From Bacteroidota bacterium (lineage in GTDB: Bacteria; Bacteroidota; Bacteroidia; Chitinophagales; Saprospiraceae), in contig JAFMDF010000062.1 in assembly GCA_017857395.1 (NCBI GenBank), positions 1 through 36,707 of the forward strand: a DNA stretch of 36,707 nucleotides, in the 5' to 3' direction. Positions 24,578-32,174 of this stretch are shown one piece after another; position 1 is the first letter of the stretch; every line of letters begins with the position of its first letter. The notes under the pieces were generated by a model. That model was given only the letters and a program-made list of their open reading frames with translations. It made no database searches and was not told where the DNA came from. Made by a program: the position numbers and the translations under genes.

Positions 24578-25429
24578 ATGAATAGAAACTTTAGTATAAA
24601 AATTAGATTGACGCCTTTGCTAATTTTTTGTATTTTCCTTTTTACGACTTCCCTATCTTTTGGACAAAATGCTTTTTCTACAGCCGCAGGCGCAAGAGGC
24701 ATCGGAATGGGTAATGCTAATTTAACACTAAAAGATATTTATAGTGGTTTTAATAATCCAGCGGGTTTGGCTTATTTGGACGGATTTGCTGGCGCTGCTT
24801 TTGTAGAAAATCGTTTTTTATTACAAGAATTACAATTGGCCGCTATTAGTATTGCACAGCCTACTAATTCTGGCACCATTGGGATGACCTTGCAATATTT
24901 TGGATTTGAAGATTATAATGAACAAAAGGTCGGACTGAACTATAGTCGGCAGTTATTTGATAAATTCTCCATCGGTGCTCAATTTGACTTTTTGAATACA
25001 AGGGTCAAAGAATATGGAAATGCTGCTGCCATTACTTTTGAAGTCGGTTTGCAATATGAAATTTTAGATAAATTGGCTACGGGAATTCATGTTTTCAACC
25101 CAATTCGAGCGACTATTGGCACAGAAAATTTACCCTCGATTATTCAAATTGGGCTAACTTATCAAGTCGCTGATTATTTAACCATTAGTGGTGCTATCGA
25201 AAAAGATGCTACCCTACCTTATAATGCTAAATTTGGTGTAGAATATGAAATAGCCAAAAAGATTCAATTACGAGCAGGGATGAATAGTAATCCTAATCGG
25301 CTTAGTTTTGGGGTAGGTTATCTGGTTAATCAATTGCAATTAAATGTAGCGGCTACTTATCACGATATACTAGGTTTTAGCCCTGCTTTAGGATTTCGGT
25401 TTACCCCAAAAAAGCAGGCGACTCTTTGA
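24578..25429 (+). CDS. PorV/UPF0164-like outer-membrane beta-barrel protein
   Basis: A 283-residue protein with an N-terminal signal peptide ending near TTSLSFGQ (residues 23-30). The mature start, FSTAAGARGIGMGNANLTLK, followed by IYSGFNNPAGLA, matches the conserved opening of PorV/PorQ and UPF0164 (FadL-fold) barrels. Alternating amphipathic strands run to the aromatic-terminal GFRF near the end. PorV is the T9SS shuttle that delivers cargo to the sortase, but it is longer (about 380 residues); PorQ is similar in size to this protein. A T9SS role is therefore possible, given the T9SS cargo gene nearby, but not shown. The last codons lie inside the left arm of the terminator at 25410. Confidence 0.75.
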   Translation: MNRNFSIKIRLTPLLIFCIFLFTTSLSFGQNAFSTAAGARGIGMGNANLTLKDIYSGFNNPAGLAYLDGFAGAAFVENRFLLQELQLAAISIAQPTNSGTIGMTLQYFGFEDYNEQKVGLNYSRQLFDKFSIGAQFDFLNTRVKEYGNAAAITFEVGLQYEILDKLATGIHVFNPIRATIGTENLPSIIQIGLTYQVADYLTISGAIEKDATLPYNAKFGVEYEIAKKIQLRAGMNSNPNRLSFGVGYLVNQLQLNVAATYHDILGFSPALGFRFTPKKQATL

Positions 25430-25449
25430 AGAATCGCCTGCTTTTATTT
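25410..25449 (+). terminator. Terminator overlapping the 3' end of the barrel gene
   Basis: AAAAGCAGGCGA (25410-25421) pairs with TCGCCTGCTTTT (25434-25445) and the T-run continues. The stop codon TGA (25427-25429) lies in the 12-nt loop, so the terminal codons form the stem. Confidence 0.85.
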
Positions 25450-25470
25450 GTAGCTTAAGCATTCCTGCCT

Positions 25471-25509
25471 GAGTAAATTTCACAGACAGGAATGTCTGTG
25501 CTACGGTAA
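25471..25509 (-). repeat. CACAGACA hairpin followed by GCTACGGTAA, 3' of the symporter gene
   Basis: CACAGACA (25481-25488) and TGTCTGTG (25493-25500) form an 8-bp stem with loop GGAA. CATTCCTG at 25470-25477 gives an alternative pairing with CAGGAATG. The following CTACGGTAA (25501-25509) ends 3 bp before the symporter stop codon. It has the same layout as the element at 8056-8088. Confidence 0.6.
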
Positions 25510-25511
25510 TT

Positions 25512-27077
25512 CTACCAAAAAACCACCAAGATATACCCTATCAAAGCCACTAGAAAGACCATGTGCGTTCGATAATCTTGATACCAAGGTTTGTCTTCCA
25601 TTCCTTGTCCAAGTAAGGCGGTATTAAATACGTATTTTTCTATTTCTGCTGGGTCTGGTGCAGGGGTCATTAAACTGACGCCAACAAAAATAATGGTACT
25701 AATTAATAACATCACCCCAACATTCATGGTGTAGTGGAAATCCAATGGATTGTAAACCGTCACAAAAATACTAATGGCAGTTCCCAACATTAAAGTCCAA
25801 AAAGCGCCGTGTCCATTCCCTCGTTTAAAGAATACACCTACTAAGAAGATAATAGCAATTGGCGGTACGACAATAGAAAACATCAATTGTAAATAATCCC
25901 ATAAGCCAGTAAAATGCTGAATTTGTGGTGCCCAAGAGGCTGCAATTACCATTAAAATTATGGTTGTATATCGACCATATTTAGCAATATCCGTATCCGT
26001 TAAATCGGGTTTATTTGGTTTAATAAAATCAATTACTACCAAAGTAGAAGAAGAATTTAAAGCAGAATCAACACTAGATAAAATTGCCGAAATCAATCCT
26101 GCTAAAACCAATCCAGTTAAACCAACAGGTAATACATTCTTCACTAAGTAAGGAAAAACAGCATCCCCGTTTTCAATCCCAGGGTATAAAGCCAATGCCA
26201 TTGCCCCTGGGATGACCATAATAAATAATGGAATCACCTTCAAAAAACCTGCAAAAACTAAACCCCATCGAGCATGGTCTAAACCTTTAGCGCCTAAAGC
26301 TCTTTGAATAATATATTGGTTCGTTGACCAATACCAAAACCCTAAAAATGGAACGCCCATTAATAAACCAGGCCAAGGTAATCCTTCATCATCCAAAGGT
26401 CTAACTACACTAAAATGTCCTTCTGGTGCAGATGCCACTACTTTAGCCCAATCAAAATCTAATTTACCAAATAAAATCCAAGTCATAATGCTACAACCAA
26501 TTATCAAAATAACTGCTTGTATAGCATCTGTATAAACAACCGCTTTTAATCCCCCAGAAGCCGTGTAAAATCCTGCTACTAAAGCTAAGCCTAAAGCAGT
26601 TGGCCACATCATCAAATTCGGAAAAAACGCTTGTAATACAATTGTTCCTGCATAAAGCGCCCCAGCCGTTTCAATCATTATCGTAGCAAAAATGGAAACG
26701 CCTGAAAAGAATAATTGAGAACGTCGGTCAAATCGCCGCTCTAAATACTCTGGAATAGTCGTAATTCTAGCATTTAGATAGAGTGGAATAAAAATCAATG
26801 CCGCAATAATTAATGGAATACCCGACATCCATTCATACACAGAGTTAACTATTCCCGTCGTATAAGCTGCTCCCGACAAACCAATGATGGTCGTACTAGA
26901 AATATTAGAGGCAAAAAGAGACAATCCAATTAATCCCCAACCAAAACTACGGCCACCTAAAAATAAATCCTCTCCAGTTTTGGTGCTTCTTGCAATCCAT
27001 AAACCTATACCTAAAACTAATATGAAATAACCAATGACGATGGCTATGTCAATAGTAGAAATTCCTGTTCCGTTCAT
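25512..27077 (-). CDS. Sodium:solute symporter (SSS/SGLT family)
   Basis: A 521-residue inner-membrane transporter of the solute:sodium symporter family. About 13-14 hydrophobic segments are visible. Signature regions are GGRSFGWGLIGLSLFASNIS (family start of the core), TTIPEYLERRFDRRS (the classical IPEYL motif) and ASGGLKAVVYTDAIQAVIL, the SSS signature in the middle. ISAILSSVDSALNSSSTLVV matches the Na+-site helix 8 pattern of SGLTs. Length is normal. The substrate is not predictable; sugars are common in this subgroup of Bacteroidota. Start is the ATG at 27075-27077. The upstream spacer carries a hairpin at 27171-27195. Confidence 0.93.
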   Translation of the reverse strand: MNGTGISTIDIAIVIGYFILVLGIGLWIARSTKTGEDLFLGGRSFGWGLIGLSLFASNISSTTIIGLSGAAYTTGIVNSVYEWMSGIPLIIAALIFIPLYLNARITTIPEYLERRFDRRSQLFFSGVSIFATIMIETAGALYAGTIVLQAFFPNLMMWPTALGLALVAGFYTASGGLKAVVYTDAIQAVILIIGCSIMTWILFGKLDFDWAKVVASAPEGHFSVVRPLDDEGLPWPGLLMGVPFLGFWYWSTNQYIIQRALGAKGLDHARWGLVFAGFLKVIPLFIMVIPGAMALALYPGIENGDAVFPYLVKNVLPVGLTGLVLAGLISAILSSVDSALNSSSTLVVIDFIKPNKPDLTDTDIAKYGRYTTIILMVIAASWAPQIQHFTGLWDYLQLMFSIVVPPIAIIFLVGVFFKRGNGHGAFWTLMLGTAISIFVTVYNPLDFHYTMNVGVMLLISTIIFVGVSLMTPAPDPAEIEKYVFNTALLGQGMEDKPWYQDYRTHMVFLVALIGYILVVFW

Positions 27078-27407
27078 TCGTGATTTTTTCGTTTATTTAA
27101 TCTATTCTTTCGGCAATAATTATTCTTTTTTCTGATAAGGCGGTAATATAGGATAATTTCTCAAAGACACAAAAAGAGTACTATGCTCTTTTTTTATTTT
27201 TTCTAGGGCAGCCTCGTATCCTTTTTTCTAAAAAAAGAAGGAAAAAAGTAATTATATAGTTATTAAAAATTAAATATAAATAATTTTTAATAACATTAAT
27301 TTTTATCTATTTTTGAATAAGCAATTAAAATATTTTCAAATAAGGTTGTTCCGACTTCATATATGAGACAAATATAACAAATTGATTTTCAATTAACTAC
27401 ACACAAA
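27078..27407. other. Divergent spacer between symporter and small-protein genes
   Basis: AT-rich 330-bp region with a terminator-like hairpin (27171-27195) and a TATTTTTG -7-like box at 27308-27315 without a good TTG partner. There is no ORF. Confidence 0.45.
27171..27196. terminator. Orphan terminator-like hairpin
   Basis: AAAAAGAG (27171-27178) pairs with CTCTTTTT (27186-27193), with a 7-nt loop and continuing T-run. It lies between divergent genes, so it does not end either coding transcript. It could attenuate the symporter leader or end a short unannotated RNA. Confidence 0.4.
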
Positions 27408-27620
27408 ATGACAAAAGAACAAGTTCTAGAACTAGAGCGCAAACAATTGCACATTAAGTATTTTGGTACTTTGGAAAATCCAGCAATCGTGATTCACAAA
27501 GATAATGACACCTATTTCAGCCACTTCACCAATTTAGAAATTCCAAAAGACGATATTCCAAAATTAGGTTTGGGCGTAATGATTCAAACAGAAAATATAG
27601 GTAATTCTATTTGGGATTAA
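27408..27620 (+). CDS. Small protein of unknown function (70 aa)
   Basis: A 70-residue soluble protein starting at ATG 27408, predicted mixed alpha/beta: helix TKEQVLELERKQL, then strands around HIKYFGTL, AIVIHKDND and TYFSHFTNL, ending GVMIQTENIGNSIWD. It has no signal peptide, membrane segment or metal motif. I do not recognise the family. It stands 116 bp upstream of the AraC regulator on the same strand, and the two may be co-transcribed. The coding pattern (start, length, balanced charge) supports a real gene. Confidence 0.65.
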   Translation: MTKEQVLELERKQLHIKYFGTLENPAIVIHKDNDTYFSHFTNLEIPKDDIPKLGLGVMIQTENIGNSIWD

Positions 27621-27736
27621 TTTATAATTCGAATAAGGTTTAATAAATCTATTTCAAAAATTGACAAGCAAATTTAAATGGGTATTAACAGTCTATAATT
27701 TTTCGTTATTTTAGCGAAAAAATAGCCAATATTAAT

Positions 27737-28579
27737 TTGAATAGAACTTACATTCCATATCAATCCAACGAGAAAGCGTTTTTAATTAGAAAAATAAGAG
27801 CCAATTTCAATGCTTTATCCATTAATGAGCATCCTCACCGCCACGAGTTTACGGAATTCATGTATATAAAAAGTGGTACGGGTAAACATGAAGTAGATGG
27901 TGTGGAATATAATCTAGGTAAAAATACGATCTATATTATCTCAAAAGGACAAGTACATAATTTTTTATTGGCTAAAAATATAGAAGGCATTCTAATCCGT
28001 TTTCAAGATAGTATTTTACCTGCCGTTGAATCTCAAAATGAAGGTTTTTATCACAATTTATTATTTAATTTAAACCGTCACAACGAATTATTATTAAAAA
28101 AAGAAGACCTTTCTTTAGTAGAATTATTATTAGCTAGAATGCTAAAAGAATACACCAATCAATCTACCAAAATTTTAGACCTTAGTTTAATTCAGCATTT
28201 ATTATATCCATTAATAATTTTAATGAATCGCTATATCGAAACTAAATTAGATGTACAAGATTATCAACAAGACCAGTATACGCAATTTATTAATTTACTA
28301 GAACAATCTTTTAAGCAACATCACGACCTGGGCTTTTATGCGCAAAAATTGGGCTTAACCAAGCGTAAATTATCAGAAGTGGCTCAAAAAAAATCAGGTA
28401 AATCTGCTAAAAAAGTAATTAATGACCGAGTATTAACGGAAGCAAAACGCTTAATGAAATATACCTCTTTGCCTTTAAAAGAAATGGCAGATAGATTGGG
28501 GTTTAAAGATATAGGCTATTTTTGTCGATATTTTAAGAAAGCTACAGGGCTTACACCTTCTGACTATAAAGCGGGTTAA
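27737..28579 (+). CDS. AraC family transcriptional regulator
   Basis: A 280-residue regulator. Residues ~25-110 form a cupin-like ligand domain (INEHPHRHEFTEFMYIKSG, then YNLGKNTIYIISKGQVHNFL). Residues ~178-278 are the double helix-turn-helix, with LGFYAQKLGLTKRKLSEVAQ and the second-helix signature PLKEMADRLGFKDIGYFCRY followed by FKKATGLTPSDYK. The frame begins with TTG at 27737; the first in-frame ATG comes only inside the cupin, so TTG is the likely start. The effector and targets are unknown. The symporter gene lies 660 bp away in the divergent direction, making it one candidate target, as AraC regulators often control nearby transport genes. Confidence 0.9.
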   Translation: MNRTYIPYQSNEKAFLIRKIRANFNALSINEHPHRHEFTEFMYIKSGTGKHEVDGVEYNLGKNTIYIISKGQVHNFLLAKNIEGILIRFQDSILPAVESQNEGFYHNLLFNLNRHNELLLKKEDLSLVELLLARMLKEYTNQSTKILDLSLIQHLLYPLIILMNRYIETKLDVQDYQQDQYTQFINLLEQSFKQHHDLGFYAQKLGLTKRKLSEVAQKKSGKSAKKVINDRVLTEAKRLMKYTSLPLKEMADRLGFKDIGYFCRYFKKATGLTPSDYKAG

Positions 28580-28648
28580 GTAAGTACAAGTACAAAATTT
28601 ACCTTCACATAAAATATTTGTTGCGAGTTACGGGTTATGTATATAGAA

Positions 28649-28725
28649 GTAAGACAACTCTCGGGAGTCCTAAATTTTTAATTCACCCACAGTTTTCACC
28701 GTAGAGCCAACAATTAAAAAGTGCC
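28649..28725. repeat. Hairpin plus conserved tail, diverged copy 2
   Basis: 28649-28672 matches the right hairpin arm of the element at 24496-24520 (about 18 of 24 bases) and contains its own ACTCTC/GAGAGT-like palindrome ACTCTCGGGAGT. The tail 28685-28710 matches 24536-24561 at 22 of 26 bases. The spacing between the two parts is almost the same. It lies about 130 bp upstream of the SWIM protein gene. Confidence 0.6.
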
Positions 28726-28857
28726 TACTAATTTTGGTTCATTACTTACTTAAATATTCTGGTACGGAATTAGTTGTGCAATTTATAAGTATTTTCAGCT
28801 AAAATTTCTAAATTTAGCGTTGATTTTAAACTACACAAACATCAAATATACTATTGA

Positions 28858-30603
28858 GTGAAACTGACAAAAGAATGGCTCAAAGAGGCCGCCACAACTT
28901 CTAGTCTATACAAAGGAGGCGATTTCTACGAAAAAGTAGGGGAGCTAAAAAAAGAGCAAAATAAATATACCGCTATTGTTTTTGGAGAACTTATTTATGA
29001 TGTACAAATTGAGGAAAATGAATTAAACATTGACTGCTTTTGTACTTGTGATTTTGATGCAGGTGGTTTATGCGCACATGCCGTAGCCGTTTGCTTAAAC
29101 ATTTTAGAGAACCAATATGAAGAAATAGAGGTTGAAACTCAGGCAGATTTGGAAGAAACAGTTGAAATTACTGATTATCGCCTAAAAGATGGTAAGAATT
29201 TTTATCAAAATGTCTTTAAATCAGCGACTGACAACACGCAAGATAATTTTTTACAACAGCTTTTTGAAAACAATGAATTCCTCCGCAAAAATTTCCTAGA
29301 GTTACAACAAAATAATGAAAAATATAATGTTTCTATAGACATTACCAGCCTCCGTAAAAATATATTTGACCAGTTATTATCTGTAGATTTTTCAGACAAA
29401 AATAATATCTTTGATTCCCCTATCAATCGTCAAAAAAAATTGACTAATACCTTATTACGAGAAGAAAAAGCTATAGAACAGATAGAACAAGTATTAAATC
29501 CTTATGGAGAAAAAGCTTTAGCATTTCTAGCACAGGGACAATTGACCAATGCACTAATGGTCTATTTAGGTATGTTTGAAGCAAGTTTTGGGCTTCCTGA
29601 ACCAGAATGGGAAGAAGAACCGTTAATTGATGATTTTGAGGCGGAGACCATAACTATTTGTCAAAATTGGCAAACGACCATTATTGAAGAGATACAAGAC
29701 ACTACACTAGAAGCAGAGCAAATTAAACGCTGTATTGACTTGATTTTTGACCGATGGCAATTACACCATACCGATAAATCATTGACAGATGTTTATTATG
29801 ATTTTAAGTTTTTCGAGCCATTTCTATTGGCGATTTTAACGCCAGTAACTGCTCAATATTTAAAAGATTTATTGGCAAAAAATCAGTTAATCAATTATCA
29901 AACTGCTCAAATTTCGTTGCATTGCGCAAAATTATTACAAGAAGAAGAATGGTGGTTAGAAATAGGAGAAAATTTTGCTGGCAATGACCCTCAAATAGCC
30001 GAAAAACTAATGCAGCGCTATCATCAATTAGACCAAATTGATGATTTTTATCGAATTGCTCGGTATACCTTTGATTTATTTCCTGATATACTAGTCAATT
30101 TTTTGTTAAAATACATTCATCCTAAAGTTGACAAGCCCTTTTATACCGAATTATTAAAATACTACGCTCACAAAAAACAGGATTTGGAGGCGTTTAAAGA
30201 ACTTAGAGAATTTATTTCTCCTGAAGAAAAAGAGGTTTTTATCCAGAATAATGCAACTAATCCTACTTTCTACACTAAATTACTAGCCGCTGAATTGCGC
30301 TTCACAGAAATTTTAGAGTTAGCAAAAGCACAAAAAAACACTTGGGAATTTAATGAACTGGTTCGCCCCATTCTAAATATTTATCCAAGAGATATTTTTG
30401 AAATGCATGTAAAAAGAACCATTGAAAACTTAACACTACACGCAACAACTAGATTGGAATATCGAAGAATTTGTAAAAATCTAGTAGCCATAAAAGAAAT
30501 TAAAGGGTATGACGAAACTCGTAAAGAATTCATTAAGCGACTGAAAAAACAATTTAAACATCGAATTGAATTCCTTGAAGAATTGGCAGCCGTTGGATTT
30601 TAA
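28858..30603 (+). CDS. SWIM zinc-finger protein
   Basis: A 581-residue cytosolic protein with GTG start (28858). The SWIM motif CxCxnCxH is seen as C62-T-C64 and C72-A-H74 in CFCTCDFDAGGLCAHAVAVC, the zinc-binding element known from DNA-, RNA- or protein-binding proteins. The following residues (~110-581) are mostly alpha-helical with TPR-like character (for example YLGMFEASFGLPEPEWEEE and repeated helix-turn-helix pairs), acidic in the centre. No nuclease or helicase domain is attached, unlike the common bacterial partner SWI2/SNF2 helicase, and none is adjacent. The nucleoid-associated gene follows 104 bp downstream on the same strand. The function is unknown. Confidence 0.8.
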   Translation: MKLTKEWLKEAATTSSLYKGGDFYEKVGELKKEQNKYTAIVFGELIYDVQIEENELNIDCFCTCDFDAGGLCAHAVAVCLNILENQYEEIEVETQADLEETVEITDYRLKDGKNFYQNVFKSATDNTQDNFLQQLFENNEFLRKNFLELQQNNEKYNVSIDITSLRKNIFDQLLSVDFSDKNNIFDSPINRQKKLTNTLLREEKAIEQIEQVLNPYGEKALAFLAQGQLTNALMVYLGMFEASFGLPEPEWEEEPLIDDFEAETITICQNWQTTIIEEIQDTTLEAEQIKRCIDLIFDRWQLHHTDKSLTDVYYDFKFFEPFLLAILTPVTAQYLKDLLAKNQLINYQTAQISLHCAKLLQEEEWWLEIGENFAGNDPQIAEKLMQRYHQLDQIDDFYRIARYTFDLFPDILVNFLLKYIHPKVDKPFYTELLKYYAHKKQDLEAFKELREFISPEEKEVFIQNNATNPTFYTKLLAAELRFTEILELAKAQKNTWEFNELVRPILNIYPRDIFEMHVKRTIENLTLHATTRLEYRRICKNLVAIKEIKGYDETRKEFIKRLKKQFKHRIEFLEELAAVGF

Positions 30604-30633
30604 ATTAAAATTCCTTTTTAAGTTGGTTTGAAA

Positions 30634-30663
30634 TTGAAAATTGATTTTAATCCAGTATCTTCG
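30634..30663 (+). promoter_or_regulatory. Candidate promoter for the nucleoid-associated gene
   Basis: TTG (30634-30636), a 19-bp spacer and TATCTTCG (30656-30663) match the Bacteroidota consensus at all but one -7 base. The leader would be about 40 nt. Confidence 0.4.
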
Positions 30664-30707
30664 CCCCCTCGAAAATTATTAATTAAAAAATTGAAAACTA
30701 CACAATC

Positions 30708-31760
30708 GTGATTGACTACTCTGAGGCGTATATCAATAAACTAATCGTTCATAAAATTGGCAATAAATCACATGATGAAGGTATCGTGGTATCGGATGAA
30801 TTGGTCTTTCCTAATGAAGCTTTAAGGAATGTATTGATGGATTATTTTTTAAAACCATTTACCAAAGTTACCGAAACTTATCATTTTGTACATAATGTAG
30901 ATATTGGCTATAATGTAGTCAATGATTTAGCCAAATTTGTCTTCAAAGACCAGAATGATTTTAAGCTGCGCTCGGTAGATATTTTACGGCATTTATACGA
31001 CCAATCCAATCATCCGCATATCAAATCAGGCGATTTATTTATTGTCCTTTTCGGCGATGTCTTAGTCAATGGGGAATTAGTGGATACCATTGGCATTTTT
31101 AAATCAGAAGATAGGCTACCTTTTTTAGACATCGTTGCGCAAGAAGATAATTTAGAAGTTGTGAAACAATTAGGTATCAGTATCAAAAAATTAGACAAAG
31201 GTTGTTTAGTTTTTAATACGGATTTAGATAATGGTGCAAGAGTCTTAAGTGTCGATACCAATAGTTACGATACGGAATATTGGTTGACTTATTTTTTGAA
31301 TGTCGATTATATCAGAGATAGTAATTTTGAAACCCGTGCTTACTTAGAAATGTGTCGGTCTTTCTCCGAAGAAGTCATCAAGGAAAAGGAAAGTAAAAAA
31401 GAGCAAATTGATTTTTTGAATCAATCCATTGCTTATTTTGACGAAAATGACATGTTGCTCGATAATGATTTTAAGCATTCCGTTTTTGAAGATGAAGTCT
31501 TAAAAGAAGAATTTGCCAATTTCAAAACAGAGTACGAAAATGACCACGGTTTAGTACTAGCAGAAACCTTCGATATTTCTCCTGTTGTGCTTAAAAAGCA
31601 AAAACAACAAATCAAAAATTATATTAAACTAGATACCAATATCCAAATTAGATTAGATTTCCGTAACCCCGATTCTAGTAGAGAATTTATAGAAAAAGGC
31701 TTCGATGACGAAAAGAAAATGTATTATTATAAGGTCTTTTTTAATGAGGAAGTTGACTAG
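30708..31760 (+). CDS. 37-kDa nucleoid-associated protein (YejK/NdpA family)
   Basis: A 350-residue protein recognised by its overall pattern: N-terminal INKLIVHKIGNKSHDEGIVV, helix VLMDYFLKPF, then HFVHNVDIGYNVVNDLAKFV and SGDLFIVLFGDVLVNGELVD, typical of the 37-kDa nucleoid-associated family (PF04245). Known members such as E. coli YejK bind the nucleoid; their biochemical role is poorly defined. Length matches the family (335-350). Start is GTG at 30708. A likely promoter lies at 30634-30663 and a strong terminator at 31876. Together with the SWIM gene upstream it could form a nucleic-acid-associated pair. Confidence 0.88.
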   Translation: MIDYSEAYINKLIVHKIGNKSHDEGIVVSDELVFPNEALRNVLMDYFLKPFTKVTETYHFVHNVDIGYNVVNDLAKFVFKDQNDFKLRSVDILRHLYDQSNHPHIKSGDLFIVLFGDVLVNGELVDTIGIFKSEDRLPFLDIVAQEDNLEVVKQLGISIKKLDKGCLVFNTDLDNGARVLSVDTNSYDTEYWLTYFLNVDYIRDSNFETRAYLEMCRSFSEEVIKEKESKKEQIDFLNQSIAYFDENDMLLDNDFKHSVFEDEVLKEEFANFKTEYENDHGLVLAETFDISPVVLKKQKQQIKNYIKLDTNIQIRLDFRNPDSSREFIEKGFDDEKKMYYYKVFFNEEVD

Positions 31761-31875
31761 GTAATTTTCAATTCTCAATTTTCAAAAAAAACAGTAAACA
31801 CAATGCTGCTCATTTGTAATAGACTTCACCAAGCAGCACTTAGTATTACAAAATAATAGAATTTTTATTCCACAG

Positions 31876-31917
31876 AAAGTGCTTCTAGAAATCCAATTCT
31901 AGAAGCACTTTGTTTTT
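31876..31917 (+). terminator. Terminator of the nucleoid-associated gene
   Basis: A perfect 15-bp stem, AAAGTGCTTCTAGAA (31876-31890) with TTCTAGAAGCACTTT (31897-31911), and a 6-nt loop is followed by GTTTTTT. Confidence 0.9.
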
Positions 31918-31982
31918 TGGGAATAAAGTCTAATGTCCATTTTATATCATCCATTTTCTTTTAAAAACTTCTTCCTAGCTAT

Positions 31983-32087
31983 CTTCAGAATTTTCATCCG
32001 TGGAGAAATAAATTCGTGGTATTTTAAAATTCGTGGGGAAACTAAATTCGTGGGGAATCCGAAGTCTATTTTGAAGAAATTCTGAAG
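31983..32087. repeat. CGTGG repeat cluster bounded by inverted CTTCAGAATTT
   Basis: CTTCAGAATTT (31983-31993) is inverted as AAATTCTGAAG (32077-32087). Between them are four copies of the TYCGTGG word: CATCCGTGGAGAAAT (from 31995), AATTCGTGGTATT (from 32011), AATTCGTGGGGAAA (from 32028) and AATTCGTGGGGAAT (from 32045). They are related to the copies at 7996-8103 and 35425-35497. Confidence 0.65.
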
Positions 32088-32174
32088 AATCCCCAATCCT
32101 ACCCAAAAAACAAAAAATTAATGGTAGATTTAACCTCCTTAAATCAAATATTCCTTATCTAAATTTAAATAACT

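Larger units (their letters stand above)
31761..32174. other. Spacer between nucleoid and VPS10 genes
   Basis: It holds a heptamer-type AT repeat (31762-31785), the terminator at 31876-31917 and the CGTGG repeat cluster (31983-32087). I find no ORF and no consensus promoter for the VPS10 gene. Confidence 0.5.

Noticed and set aside
24578-25429. Naming the barrel protein PorV
   Set aside because: It is about 100 residues shorter than PorV, and the opening motif is shared by several FadL-fold families, so only a family-level call is supported.
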